Assembly: GCA_050943935.1 (NCBI GenBank)
Contig: JBMNQC010000004.1
Location: 62,001 to 126,000, forward strand
Length of the DNA: 64,000 bases
Reading direction: 5' to 3'
Origin: Heteroscillospira sp050943935
Lineage (GTDB): Bacteria > Bacillota > Clostridia > Oscillospirales > Oscillospiraceae
The notes under the pieces are model-generated. The model saw nothing but the letters and a program-made list of their open reading frames with translations, was not told the origin of the DNA and did no database searches. The position numbers and the translations under genes are program-made. Positions 48,969 through 58,707 of the stretch are shown piece by piece; within the stretch, counting starts at the first letter, position 1, and each line of letters starts with the position of its first letter.

Positions 48969-50477
48969 TCAGTTTCCAAAATCAAATGTGCGGTAGCGTA
49001 TGGCCTCGGCTATGTGGGGCGCGGCCAGCTTTTCGCTGCCGGCCAGGTCGGCTATGGTGCGCGCCACCCGCAGTATGCGGTCATAGCTGCGGGCCGTGAG
49101 GCCCATGCGCTCAAAGGCCAGCTTCATGAGCGAGCGGCACTCATCGTCCAGAGCGCACCACTCGCTCAGGGCCTTCTGGCCCATGCGGGCGTTGCAGCCC
49201 GTATCCGTGCCGGAAAAGCGCCTGTTCTGTATTTCCCGTGCGGCGTTCACCCGGCCGCGTATCTTCGCGCTGCTCTCTCCGGCCGTGCGGCGGCTCAGCT
49301 CCTCGAAGCTGAGAGCGGGCACCTCCAGAATAATGTCTATGCGGTCCAGCAGAGGGCCGGACACTCTGGAGCGGTAGGCCCGCACGGCGGAATCGGAGCA
49401 GGTGCAGCGCCCGGTACCGTACCAGCCGCATTTGCAGGGGTTCATGGCGCACACCAGCATGAAGCCGCTGGGATAGCGCACGCTGCCCGCGGCTCTCGCC
49501 ACGGTGACGCAGCCGTCCTCAAGGGGCTGGCGCAGGGTTTCCAGGGCGGCCCTGGCGTACTCCGGCAGTTCGTCCAGAAACAGCACGCCGTTGTGGGCCA
49601 GGGAAATCTCGCCGGGCATCAGGTTCGTGCCGCCGCCGGAGAGCGCCACGGAGGACACGGTGTGGTGGGGCGCACGGAAGGGCCGGGTGCTCACCAGGGG
49701 ATGCTCCGCCGTGGTCAGGCCCCGGACGGAGTGCACCTCCGTTGTCTCTATCATCTCCCGCTCGGTCATCTCCGGCAGGATGGAGGGCAGGCGCTTGGCC
49801 AGCATGGATTTTCCCGAACCGGGCGGGCCTATGAGCAGCACATTGTGTCCGCCCGCTGCCGCCACCTCAAGGGCGCGTTTTATATTCTCCTGTCCCTTGA
49901 CCTCGGAGAAGTCGGGCACGGGAACGTCATCCCGGCGCACCTCCTGCCGGGGCGCAGGCTCCATAAGCTCCTCTCCCCGGAGATGGCGCAGCAGCTGGGG
50001 CACATCCCGGACGGGATACACCCGCAGTCCCCGGGCAAATGTGGCCTCCGCCGCGTTGTCCGCCGGGAGATACAGCTCCTCTATCCCGGCTCTGGCCGCG
50101 GCCATGGCCATGGGCAGGGCGCCGCGCACGGGGCGCAGCTCTCCCGTAAGGCTCAGCTCGCCTATGAAGGCCTGTTCGGGGCGGGGATTGTCTATCTCGC
50201 CCCTGGCGCTCAGTATGCCCAGCAGCACGGGCAGGTCATAGAGCGTGCCCACCTTTTTCGTATCCGCCGGGGCCAGATTCACCGTGAGTCTGGTGGCGGG
50301 AAAGCTGAGGCCGCAGTTGCGCATGGCGGCGTACACCCGCTCCCGCGCCTCCTTTACGGAGGCGTCGGGCAGACCCACTATATCAAAGCGGGGCAGGCCG
50401 TTGGCCACGCTGCACTCAACGCCCACCGGGTAGCCGCCCACCCCCTGAAAGCCCAGGGAACGGATGGCCGATACCAT
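48969..50477 (-). CDS. YifB family Mg-chelatase-like AAA+ ATPase (ComM-like)
   Basis: The 502-residue protein has an N-terminal Lon-like substrate domain (about 20-140) and an AAA+ core with Walker A GPPGSGKSMLAKRL (about 215-228), Walker B VLFLDELPE (about 295-303) and a C-terminal helical domain with Cys-rich NPCKCGWYG (about 344-352). ComM helicases move the recombination branch in natural transformation. ATG 50477 overlaps the aspS stop (TAATG). Confidence 0.93.
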   Translation of the reverse strand: MVSAIRSLGFQGVGGYPVGVECSVANGLPRFDIVGLPDASVKEARERVYAAMRNCGLSFPATRLTVNLAPADTKKVGTLYDLPVLLGILSARGEIDNPRPEQAFIGELSLTGELRPVRGALPMAMAAARAGIEELYLPADNAAEATFARGLRVYPVRDVPQLLRHLRGEELMEPAPRQEVRRDDVPVPDFSEVKGQENIKRALEVAAAGGHNVLLIGPPGSGKSMLAKRLPSILPEMTEREMIETTEVHSVRGLTTAEHPLVSTRPFRAPHHTVSSVALSGGGTNLMPGEISLAHNGVLFLDELPEYARAALETLRQPLEDGCVTVARAAGSVRYPSGFMLVCAMNPCKCGWYGTGRCTCSDSAVRAYRSRVSGPLLDRIDIILEVPALSFEELSRRTAGESSAKIRGRVNAAREIQNRRFSGTDTGCNARMGQKALSEWCALDDECRSLMKLAFERMGLTARSYDRILRVARTIADLAGSEKLAAPHIAEAIRYRTFDFGN

Positions 50478-52255
50478 TATTCCTTCTCCCCGTCCGTGAC
50501 GGCGATATGCAGCTCCCTGAGCTGGGCCTCGGTGACCTCGCCGGGAGCGCCCATCATGATATCCTGGGCGTTCTTATTCATGGGGAAGGGTATGATCTCG
50601 CGTATGGAGTCCTCGCCCGCCAGGAGCATGACCATACGGTCAACGCCCGGGGCGATGCCCGCGTGGGGGGGAGCTCCGTAGCAGAAGGCGTTATACATGG
50701 CGGGGAACTTGGCCTTGACGTCGTCCTCGCCCAGACGCACCATCTCAAAGGCCTTTATCATTATCTCGGGGTCGTGGTTACGCACAGCGCCGGAGGAGAG
50801 CTCCACTCCGTTGCACACCAGGTCGTACTGGTCGGCGGTGATGGTGAGGGGGTCGACCTCGCCCCTCTCGGCCTTCAGCAGCACCTCAAGGCCGCCGGAG
50901 GGCATGGAGAAGGGGTTGTGGCAGAATTCCAGCTCGCCGGACTCCTCGCCTATCTCATACATGGGGAAGTCCACTATCCAGCAGAACTCATAGCGCTCCC
51001 TGTCCATGTGTCCGGGCACGGCGGCGCCGAAGGTCTTGATGACAGCGCCGGCGGCCTTCTGGGCGGCGCCGCGCTTGCCGGCGGTGAGCAGCACCAGGGT
51101 GTTGGGCTTCAGGCCCAGCTTCTCAATTATCTCGTCCTTCTTATCCTGCAGGAACTTGGCAACGCCGCCGGCGATGGCGCCGGTGTCGTCCAGCTTGAAC
51201 CAGTAGCTCTTCATGCCGGAGAGGACCTCGCAGTCGGCCAGGAGCTTGTCAATCTGCTTTCTGGTGAGGCCGCAGCCGGACACAGGCACGGCCTTTACCA
51301 CATTGCCCGCAAATGGCTCGAAGCCGCAGTCGGACAGCAGCTCGGTGACGTCCTCAGCGGTCAGGTCAATGCGCAGGTCGGGCTTGTCGGAGCCGTATTT
51401 CTCCATGCTCTCGGCATAGGGGATGCGCTTGAAGGGGGCGGAGGAGGCAATGTTGTAAGCGCCGTACTTGGCAAACACGGGGGGCAGCACATCTTCCAGA
51501 ACGGCAAAGACGTCCTCCTGGCCGGCGAAGGCCATCTCCATATCCAGCTGGTAGAACTCGCCGGGGCTGCGGTCGCCTCTGGCGTCCTCGTCCCGGAAGC
51601 AGGGGGCGATCTGGAAATATTTATCAAAGCCCGCGGTCATCAGCAGCTGCTTGAACTGCTGGGGAGCCTGGGGCAGGGCGTAGAACTTGCCGGGGTGCTT
51701 GCGGGCGGGAACAAGATAGTCGCGGGCGCCCTCGGGGGAGGAGGCGGTGAGTATGGGGGTGGTTATCTCCAGAAAGCCGTGCTCGGTCATGGCTTGGCGC
51801 AGGGCGGCGACCACGTTGCAGCGCAGGAGGATGTTGTTCTTCACCTCGGGGTTGCGCAGATCCAGATAGCGGTACTTGAGGCGCTGAGTCTCGTCGGCCT
51901 GACGGCTGTGGTTTATCTCAAAGGGCAGCTCGTTGTAGCGGCAGCGGCCCAGTACCTCGATGGCGGTGGGGGTCACCTCTATCTCGCCGGTGGCCTGCTT
52001 GGGGTTCTTGCTGCTGCGCTCCCGGACAAGGCCGGTGACGGCGATGGTGCTCTCCTTGTTCAGGCTCTTTATCTGCTCCATCATCTCCTCGGACTCCACC
52101 ACTATCTGGGTGGTGCCGTAGAAGTCGCGGAGGACAACAAAGGCCAGAGCGGCGCTGACCTCCCGGACGTTTTCCATCCATCCGGCCAGCTTTACGGTCT
52201 TGCCCGCGTCGGCGAGGCGCAGCTCGCCGCAGTTGTGTGTACGGTAATGTGTCAT
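50477..52255 (-). CDS. aspS: Aspartyl-tRNA synthetase (bacterial type)
   Basis: The 592-residue class II enzyme has the OB-fold anticodon domain (about 1-110), motif 2 FRDEDARGDRSPGEFYQLD (about 217-235), the bacterial GAD insertion (about 300-410) and motif 3 GVDRMVMLL (about 532-540). It charges tRNA-Asp. It is the third gene of the T-box-led hisS operon, with 22 bases from the SLH gene, and ends in a one-base overlap with yifB. Confidence 0.96.
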   Translation of the reverse strand: MTHYRTHNCGELRLADAGKTVKLAGWMENVREVSAALAFVVLRDFYGTTQIVVESEEMMEQIKSLNKESTIAVTGLVRERSSKNPKQATGEIEVTPTAIEVLGRCRYNELPFEINHSRQADETQRLKYRYLDLRNPEVKNNILLRCNVVAALRQAMTEHGFLEITTPILTASSPEGARDYLVPARKHPGKFYALPQAPQQFKQLLMTAGFDKYFQIAPCFRDEDARGDRSPGEFYQLDMEMAFAGQEDVFAVLEDVLPPVFAKYGAYNIASSAPFKRIPYAESMEKYGSDKPDLRIDLTAEDVTELLSDCGFEPFAGNVVKAVPVSGCGLTRKQIDKLLADCEVLSGMKSYWFKLDDTGAIAGGVAKFLQDKKDEIIEKLGLKPNTLVLLTAGKRGAAQKAAGAVIKTFGAAVPGHMDRERYEFCWIVDFPMYEIGEESGELEFCHNPFSMPSGGLEVLLKAERGEVDPLTITADQYDLVCNGVELSSGAVRNHDPEIMIKAFEMVRLGEDDVKAKFPAMYNAFCYGAPPHAGIAPGVDRMVMLLAGEDSIREIIPFPMNKNAQDIMMGAPGEVTEAQLRELHIAVTDGEKE

Positions 52256-52277
52256 AACAGTTTCAGCTCCAATATTT

Positions 52278-53900
52278 TTAATTATTCTCGTTTATTACTC
52301 TTTCGGCAAAATCCCTGATATCCAGCTCCCGGACAGCATCGCCCTCCGTAACCCCGGCGTTTTTTACCTGTCCGTCCAGAGCCTTCGCGGCCTCGTCCTC
52401 GCCGCAATTGGCTATGAGCTCCTCCATGAGGCTCTCATCGGCGGAGGGGTTGGCCACCAGATAGACGTACACGCCCTCCTCGTCCTCAAGCACGGGGCTG
52501 ACGCCCAGGGGGCGCAGGGAGTCCAGTATTTTCCACAGCCGCGGTTCTGTCTCCTCACGGGAGTACAGAGTGCATCTGGGGGCGGTGTAGGCACAGGTCA
52601 GATCGCGGGTCTGATATTCCAGAAAATAGTGGCTGGCACGGCCGGACAGCTCCTGGGCGAACATCTCAGCGCCGTCCCTCACGAAGTCCAGCTGGGCCTC
52701 GGTGAGGCGCTCCCCTGTTTTAAGCTCGTATTTTTCAAAGCGCACGAACTCGGCGCAGAGCCAGTCGCCGGAGGCTATGCGGGAGACTATCTCCCGCTCC
52801 TCCGGGCGCAGCTTCTCAGCCAGATGTACGGTGAGCAGTTCGTCCTCCAGCTCGGCGGCGGCGTACAGAAGGCGGCTTTCGCCCTCTATCTTGCATTCCT
52901 CCAGATATTTCTCAACGGCGTCAAGCTCCTCATCGGTCAGCTCTATGCCGTATTTATCTGCAAGCACCCGCACGGCGGCATGGTCTTTCAGCCAGTCCAT
53001 GGCCCGCGCATCTGCGCTCTCAACATCCGCGGTGCTCCAGTCGGTGTCCGCCCAGCGGTTCTCGCCGCAGCTCTCGGAGAGATAGCGGCGAAAATCCACA
53101 GCCCAGGGGCCGAGGCTCCAGCTTGTAAGGTATTTTTCAAGCTCCGGGTACTCACTAAGCTGGCTTTCCGCCTCAAGCAGCTCCAGCTCCCTTGTCAGGG
53201 CGGCGGTATACAGCCCGGCGGTGACGGTATAGCCGCCTATGGTCATGACCTCCGTATCCGCGGGCACGAAGAGGCAGCTCATGGCCTCGCTGCCGTCGCC
53301 CCGCTTGGGGCGGAAGCTGAGGCGCAGGCTCTCGTCGGCTATGCGGGCAACCATGGCGGCGCACTCGGCGCGGGTGAGAGTGCGGCTGCCCCGGAAGGTA
53401 CCGTAATCGTCCATACCCGTGAGTATGCCCGCCCGGTAAAAGCGCAGCACAGCCTCATCGGAGCTGTCCGGCAGGCGGTTAACCTCATTTATGGGGTTCA
53501 GAAGCCTTGATGGCACAACGGCGTCCATCATCGCTATAAACTCAGCCCTGGTGCAGGGTGCGTCCATATTTTCGGGCATGGGACATTCCAGCCCGGCCAG
53601 ATAGTCCACATAGCCCTGATACCATGGCTCAGTACTCTGAGGCAGCGTCCCGCCTGTGATGCGTGCGTGGAGCCGGGCGGCGAGGGCGGCGCACTGGTAG
53701 CCCGTGAGGCTGCCCTCGGTGTCGAACCAGGTGTCGGACACGCCCTCCATAAGCCCCATCTGCCAGCAGACGGAGACATAGTCCCGGGACCAGTGCAGCT
53801 CCGCGTCCGCAAAGCCCTTGTCCTCCCGCACCGGCTCCATGGCCAGGGCTGAGGATGTGAGCATTGCGGCGCATAGGATAAGTGATATTATTCTGCGCAT
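52278..53900 (-). CDS. Exported SLH-domain protein with a PrsA/SurA-like region
   Basis: The 540-residue protein has a signal peptide (about 1-21), three SLH-like repeats (about 25-195; DAPCTRAEFIAMMDAVVP and LTRAECAAMVARIAD are typical ends) and a long helical, acidic region that resembles the N-terminal chaperone part of SurA/PrsA foldases (DKYGIELTDEELDAVEKYLEE, shown in part: YGIELTDEEL). No parvulin PPIase domain is present. It lies three bases from hisS and 22 from aspS, so a surface protein is expressed from the charging operon. That role is not understood. Confidence 0.75.
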   Translation of the reverse strand: MRRIISLILCAAMLTSSALAMEPVREDKGFADAELHWSRDYVSVCWQMGLMEGVSDTWFDTEGSLTGYQCAALAARLHARITGGTLPQSTEPWYQGYVDYLAGLECPMPENMDAPCTRAEFIAMMDAVVPSRLLNPINEVNRLPDSSDEAVLRFYRAGILTGMDDYGTFRGSRTLTRAECAAMVARIADESLRLSFRPKRGDGSEAMSCLFVPADTEVMTIGGYTVTAGLYTAALTRELELLEAESQLSEYPELEKYLTSWSLGPWAVDFRRYLSESCGENRWADTDWSTADVESADARAMDWLKDHAAVRVLADKYGIELTDEELDAVEKYLEECKIEGESRLLYAAAELEDELLTVHLAEKLRPEEREIVSRIASGDWLCAEFVRFEKYELKTGERLTEAQLDFVRDGAEMFAQELSGRASHYFLEYQTRDLTCAYTAPRCTLYSREETEPRLWKILDSLRPLGVSPVLEDEEGVYVYLVANPSADESLMEELIANCGEDEAAKALDGQVKNAGVTEGDAVRELDIRDFAERVINENN

Positions 53901-53902
53901 AC

Positions 53903-55264
53903 TCAGCCCTCGCGGATAAGGCTGCCGGAGTTGCGCCGGTTTACTTCTGCTGTAATAACAGCCGCGGCCTCCTGAGCGGTGTACTGAGCCTGCTCGCCGG
54001 TGACAAGATTTTTGAGGCTTATAACGCCCGCGGCTATCTCGTCCTCGCCCACGAAAGCGGCGAAGGGGATGGCCATTTTATCGGCGTAGGATAGCTTCTG
54101 CTTGAATTTTTTCTTTTCGCAGTGGATCTGGGTGCGCACGCCTGCCTCACGCAGGGCGGTGGCGGCCTGGATGGCGTAGCTCAGGTCATCGGTCATGGGC
54201 AGCACCAGCACGTCGGCGGGGGCGGTGACCATCTCGTCGGATATGAGTCCCTGTTCGGAGAGCACATAGAACAGTCGGGTGAGGCCTATGGATATACCCA
54301 CGCCGGGCAGGGTCTTGTCGGTGTAGTAGCCGGCAAGATTGTCGTAGCGTCCGCCGGAGCAGACGGAGCCTATCTCCGGGTGGTCCAGCATGGCGGTCTC
54401 GTATACGGTGCCGGTGTAGTAGTCCAGTCCCCGGGCTATGGTCAGGTCAACGGCAAAGTTTTCCTCGGGCACTCCGAAGCTGGACAGATAGCGGGTCACG
54501 GCGGTAAGCTCCTCCAGACCCATGTCGAACAGCTCGTTTCTGCCGCGGTAGCCCTCCAGAGCCTCGAGCACCTGGGCGTTGGAGCCGGTGATGGCGATAA
54601 AGCGCAAAATCTCGTCCGCCTGCTCTGGGGTGAGGCCTATCTCATCCTCCACCAGCAGGGCCTTGACCTTATCGGCGCCTATCTTGTCCAGCTTGTCCAC
54701 AGTGCGCATGATATCGCCGCTCTTTTCGGTGAGGCCCAGCATGGCATAGAAGCCGTTGAGTATCTTGCGGTTGTTCACCCGGATGCAGAAGCGGCGCAGG
54801 CCCAGGGCGCTGAAGGTGCGGTAAATGACGGAGGGTATCTCAGCCTCGTTTATTATGCTCAGGCTGCCGTCGCCGATGATGTCTATATCCGCCTGATAGA
54901 ACTCCCGGAAGCGGCCGCGCTGGGCACGCTCGCCCCGATACACCTTGCCTATCTGATAGCGGCGGAAGGGGAAGGAGAGCTGGCCGTAATTCAGGGCCAC
55001 ATACTTGGCCAGAGGCACGGTCAGGTCAAAGCGCAGGGCCAGGTCGCTGTCGCCCTTCTGAAAGCGATATATCTGCTTTTCGGTCTCGCCGCCGCCCTTG
55101 GCAAGCAGCACCTCGGCGGACTCTATTACGGGGGTGTCCAGAGCGGTAAAGCCATAGAGCGCATAGGTCTCGCGCAGCTTTTCCATAAAGCGCTCCATCT
55201 GGGCTTGCTGCCTGGGGAGAAGCTCCATAAAGCCGGAGAGCGTGCGGGGTTTGATTCTTTCCAT
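53903..55264 (-). CDS. hisS: Histidyl-tRNA synthetase
   Basis: The 453-residue class II enzyme shows the HisRS core (FMELLPRQQAQ at the N-terminus, FDLTVPLAKYV motif 2 neighbourhood, and the HisA/HisB signature ARGLDYYTGTVYE at about 269-281) and an anticodon-binding C-terminal domain. It charges tRNA-His. ATG 55264 follows AAAGGA; the 55282 TTG start is part of that site. A T-box leader precedes it. Confidence 0.95.
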   Translation of the reverse strand: MERIKPRTLSGFMELLPRQQAQMERFMEKLRETYALYGFTALDTPVIESAEVLLAKGGGETEKQIYRFQKGDSDLALRFDLTVPLAKYVALNYGQLSFPFRRYQIGKVYRGERAQRGRFREFYQADIDIIGDGSLSIINEAEIPSVIYRTFSALGLRRFCIRVNNRKILNGFYAMLGLTEKSGDIMRTVDKLDKIGADKVKALLVEDEIGLTPEQADEILRFIAITGSNAQVLEALEGYRGRNELFDMGLEELTAVTRYLSSFGVPEENFAVDLTIARGLDYYTGTVYETAMLDHPEIGSVCSGGRYDNLAGYYTDKTLPGVGISIGLTRLFYVLSEQGLISDEMVTAPADVLVLPMTDDLSYAIQAATALREAGVRTQIHCEKKKFKQKLSYADKMAIPFAAFVGEDEIAAGVISLKNLVTGEQAQYTAQEAAAVITAEVNRRNSGSLIREG

Positions 55265-55297
55265 TTTTTCTGTTCCTTTCAACTCATCTTACATATC

Positions 55298-55545
55298 ATC
55301 TTACATAAAAAAATACAGTCGTCCCCCAATTGGGACGACTGTATTGCAATCGTGGTACCACCCAAGTTCGGCGCGCAGCGCCCTCGGTGCGCTCCTTAAA
55401 GCGGAGCTGACTGCGATTTCGGCCTAAGCCTTATACGCCGGCTCACAGGCTGTCTTCACCGGAGCTTGGACCGGAGCGCTCTCAGTCGCGGCGCTCTTCC
55501 CTGTAAGCCCTGAACAATCCGGTTACTCCTGCCTGCTCACTGCCT
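55298..55545 (-). promoter_or_regulatory. T-box leader of the hisS operon
   Basis: The minus strand shows the T-box TGGGTGGTACCACG (55364-55351), followed by a 14-bp terminator stem (55325-55312 with 55345-55332) and T7. An AGTA stem I motif lies at 55527-55524 and GACTGAGAG-type distal elements follow. The codon before the TGTGAG segment is GAC (55454-55452), which suggests tRNA-Asp is sensed, in keeping with aspS in the operon. The specifier is my reading and not certain. The leader begins at the mgsA stop. Confidence 0.85.
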
Positions 55546-55953
55546 TCTTGCCCTATCTCTGGAGGTGACTATATCGCGCCAGTCCAGATCGCCGCGCTTC
55601 AGACCCTGGATAAGGACCTCCGCCGTGGCTACATTGGATGCAAAAGGTATATTGTAAGTATCGCACATACGCGCTATTTCGTTCACTCCGCTGCAGTCGG
55701 TACGTCCGCTGGCGTCGCAGAAATAGAGCACCAGGTCTATCTCGTTATAGGCTATTCTGGCGCCTATCTGCTGTATGCCGCCCTGGTCGCCGCTGAAATA
55801 CTGAGTAACCGGCAGGCCGGTAGCGTCACTCACCAGATGCGCCGTCGTTCCGGTGGCACAGATGTTATGACTGGCTAAAATGCCGCAGTAGGCAATACAG
55901 AACTGAACCATCAGCTCCTTTTTACCGTCGTGGGCCATCAATGCTATATTCAT
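55537..55953 (-). CDS. mgsA: Methylglyoxal synthase
   Basis: The 138-residue protein matches MgsA: N-terminal MNIALMAHDGKKELMVQFC, GTTAHLV, FSGDQGGIQQIGA and a conserved Asn-Ile-Pro segment (TYNIPFASNVATAEVLI, shown as NIPFASNVATAEV). It converts dihydroxyacetone phosphate to methylglyoxal and phosphate when phosphate is short. The GDQGG core replaces the usual GPLGGDQQ by a two-residue shift. The gene ends exactly where the T-box leader begins. Confidence 0.9.
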   Translation of the reverse strand: MNIALMAHDGKKELMVQFCIAYCGILASHNICATGTTAHLVSDATGLPVTQYFSGDQGGIQQIGARIAYNEIDLVLYFCDASGRTDCSGVNEIARMCDTYNIPFASNVATAEVLIQGLKRGDLDWRDIVTSRDRARRQ

Positions 55954-56073
55954 ATCGGTCGCTCACCTTCTATATTAATTATTATTCAGAATGTCATTAT
56001 ACACGATTCACACCAAAATCGCAACGAGAAATTTTGAAATTTTGTGTGAAGAAAGCATAAATCGTCAAAACTC

Positions 56074-58164
56074 TCACTTCAAAAGGCTCATCTCCGTCTC
56101 CAGAGTGACGGTGCTGTTCTTAAAGCTGAAGTAATAGTCCAGCACATTGCGCGCTATCTCGGCTATTGCAGAACCGGCGCCGCCCTTTTCAACGGCCACA
56201 CAAATGGCTATCTCTGGATTCTCGGCGGGGGCATAACAGACGAACACACCGTTGTTGGTTACCTTTTCACCCATTTGGGCCGTACCTGTCTTGGCAGCCA
56301 CCTTCACCGGATAGTTGCCGAAGGTCTCATAAGCAGTACCCATAACGCTGTTCGCAACGGCGTACATACCGTCGGTTACGGCCTTGAAATACTCGGGCTT
56401 GGCGTCTACGGTACTGAGTACCTCCCGCTGACGGTCATAAAGGCTCTCGGAATAGCCGTAGTTTCGCACGGATTTCAGCATGCTGCAGCTGTACCGGGTG
56501 CCGCCGTTTGCCAGCGTGGCGGTGTAGTTTGCCAGCTGCAGCGGTGTGAACTGATGCCAGCCCTGGCCTATGGCCGCCTGCAGGGTATCGCCCAGATACA
56601 GGGGCTCGCCCAGCAAGTTCATTTTGAACTCCTCGGTAGTCAATGTGCCCTCGGACTCCACCAGCTCTATTCCGGTGGGCTCGCCGAGGCCGAATTCCCT
56701 GGTATATTTATTTATCCGGTCTATGCCCAGAAAGTCGCCCACGGTGTAGAAAAAGTAGTTGCAGGAGACCTCCACGGCGCCTGTGACGTTTATGGTGCCG
56801 TGGGTTCCCTTGCCGTATATCCAGCATCGGGGGGCGTAGCCCTGGTCGGCATATTTTGTAAACTCCAGCTCGTCGGTGATAGTTGTTGTGGGAGTTATTA
56901 TTCCCTCGTTCAGCGCCGCTATGGCAACGGCGGGCTTGAATGTGGAGCCGGGGGCGTAGATACCGTTCAGCGCGCGGTTGAACAGGGGATTATTCTCGTC
57001 CTCCAGCAGCTCGTTCCAGTCCTCCATAACAGAGGACAGGTCGAAGGTGGGATAGCTGGCCACAGCCAGCGGCTCGCCGGAATCAACCTTTACAACGGCT
57101 ATGCCGCCGCCGGTTATAAGCTGCTTTATATCCTCGGTCTGGCCCAGGGCCTCAAACTCCGCGTTGTCCACCTCACGCTGGGCGTTTTCCTCCGCAATAT
57201 AGGAAGACAGCGCCTGCTCGGCGGCCTCTTGAAGGCCTATGTCTATGGTGAGATATACATGGTTGCCCGGCTCCGGCTCCTCTGTATACACGGTGCTTGT
57301 AACCACGCCTGTGGCTGTTTTTGTTATCCTCGCCTCGCCGTCAGAGCCGTGGAGATAGCTTTCAAACGCTCTCTCCACGCCGTCCTGACCCACCTGGGCG
57401 TCCATATCGTAGCCCTCCTTGCGGTAGACCTCGTACTGTTCCGGGCTCATATCGTTAATATAGCCCAAAATATGGCTGGCGTAGTCGGTTTTGTATTCGC
57501 GGATATAGGAAACCTCCACATCAAAGCCGGGCAGATTGCTCTCCAGCAGCTTGGTGATAAGGTCTATACCCACATCCTCTGCGAAAATATACGGTGCGGT
57601 GGGCACGTCGTAGCGGCCGTTGAGCTCATAGCGCACTCCGGCTATAAGGCGGCTCTGGCGGCCGTCGTAGCTGGGGTCTATGTCGTAGCGGCTGCGGCAG
57701 TAAGCCAGCAGTTCCACGGCGCTGGTGTCCTCCGGCAGCTCTTTGGCAGCCAGATAGCCCTTCAGGAAGTAGCTCTGGAGGCTGGTCATATTTGAAACAT
57801 ACTCAAAAGGCGCCTCCATGGTCACGGGCATGGTGTCCGTGTGCTTCTCGCCGTAGCTCTCGCATATCTCTATGAGCTGCAGGATGATGGCGTTGGGGTC
57901 CTCCTGTTCAAACAGCTCGTCGGTATCCAGCACTATGTTGCTGCACGCCCGGTTGGAAACCAGCAGCCGTCCGTAGCGGTCCAGTATGTCGCCTCTGGCG
58001 GCCTTTACTGTTTTTGTTGTAGGTATGGAATTGGTACTGCTCTCATAGTAGGCCGCACCGTCCACTATCTGCAGCTTATACAGAGTGACAAGGTACAGGC
58101 CCAGCAGCAGAGCCAGGAGCAGACTCAAAAAGCCCAGTCTGCCGCGGCTGAAAAATCTGTCCAT
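56074..58164 (-). CDS. mrdA: Penicillin-binding protein 2 (transpeptidase, MrdA type)
   Basis: The 696-residue class B PBP has a membrane span (about 10-30), a PBP dimer domain (about 40-270) and a transpeptidase domain with the motifs STFK (407-410), SCN (467-469) and KTG (625-627). It crosslinks peptidoglycan during lateral growth, working with MreC and MreD encoded upstream. ATG 58164 follows AAAGGA. It carries a longer internal loop than E. coli PBP2 (633 residues). Confidence 0.95.
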   Translation of the reverse strand: MDRFFSRGRLGFLSLLLALLLGLYLVTLYKLQIVDGAAYYESSTNSIPTTKTVKAARGDILDRYGRLLVSNRACSNIVLDTDELFEQEDPNAIILQLIEICESYGEKHTDTMPVTMEAPFEYVSNMTSLQSYFLKGYLAAKELPEDTSAVELLAYCRSRYDIDPSYDGRQSRLIAGVRYELNGRYDVPTAPYIFAEDVGIDLITKLLESNLPGFDVEVSYIREYKTDYASHILGYINDMSPEQYEVYRKEGYDMDAQVGQDGVERAFESYLHGSDGEARITKTATGVVTSTVYTEEPEPGNHVYLTIDIGLQEAAEQALSSYIAEENAQREVDNAEFEALGQTEDIKQLITGGGIAVVKVDSGEPLAVASYPTFDLSSVMEDWNELLEDENNPLFNRALNGIYAPGSTFKPAVAIAALNEGIITPTTTITDELEFTKYADQGYAPRCWIYGKGTHGTINVTGAVEVSCNYFFYTVGDFLGIDRINKYTREFGLGEPTGIELVESEGTLTTEEFKMNLLGEPLYLGDTLQAAIGQGWHQFTPLQLANYTATLANGGTRYSCSMLKSVRNYGYSESLYDRQREVLSTVDAKPEYFKAVTDGMYAVANSVMGTAYETFGNYPVKVAAKTGTAQMGEKVTNNGVFVCYAPAENPEIAICVAVEKGGAGSAIAEIARNVLDYYFSFKNSTVTLETEMSLLK

Positions 58165-58184
58165 TTGCAGGTCCTTTCAAACGC

Positions 58185-58697
58185 TCAGTCCAGCGCTCTC
58201 GCGGCGAGGGCGCGGCACGGATAATAAAATACGAAAACAAACGGGGTGGAATACAGCGTCTGTAAAAGCGCCACCCTCAGCATAGCCATAAGCTCGCCGT
58301 CGTACAGCACCAGCACCCGCAGGGCCTGGGCCAGGGCGCACAGCAGCAGGGCGCATAGGCAGGCGAAAAAGAACGCCACCGGCCGGCGGCTGAGGAGGAA
58401 TCTCTCCCCCGCCGTAGCAAGAAAGCCTATGAAAGGCATGAGTATGGTAAACAGCACCTGCGTCTCGGCAAACATGGCGTCCGAGAGCATGCCGCAGGCC
58501 AGACCGAAGCCCATGCCCCACCAGCCGCCCTGGAGCATCCCCAGGGCCACCGGAAATATGGGCAGTATCATGGCCCGCACGCCGAACAGGCTTATACGGG
58601 ACAGTACCGTCTCCTGTACCAGCAGGGCCAGCAGCATTATGCCGGAATAGATAAGAGCGCGGCGGAGCTTATCCAGATCTATTACTTCAAGCAGCAT
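58185..58697 (-). CDS. mreD: Rod shape-determining protein MreD
   Basis: The 170-residue integral membrane protein has about five helices and the MreD pattern (FALGMLQGGWWGMGFGLACGML-type second segment, shown as WGMGFGLACGML). It is part of the elongasome. ATG 58697 follows TAAGGAGAG and is preferred over 58787. It follows mreC by ten bases and is followed by mrdA. Confidence 0.88.
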   Translation of the reverse strand: MLLEVIDLDKLRRALIYSGIMLLALLVQETVLSRISLFGVRAMILPIFPVALGMLQGGWWGMGFGLACGMLSDAMFAETQVLFTILMPFIGFLATAGERFLLSRRPVAFFFACLCALLLCALAQALRVLVLYDGELMAMLRVALLQTLYSTPFVFVFYYPCRALAARALD

Positions 58698-58707
58698 TGC
58701 CCTCTCC

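Noticed and set aside
48831..52318. Long plus-strand frames opposite yifB and aspS
   Set aside because: Both overlap genes with full catalytic motifs on the minus strand and show shadow composition.
55298..55545. Small coding gene in the hisS leader
   Set aside because: The T-box, AGTA motif and terminator explain the region; no frame has a ribosome binding site.
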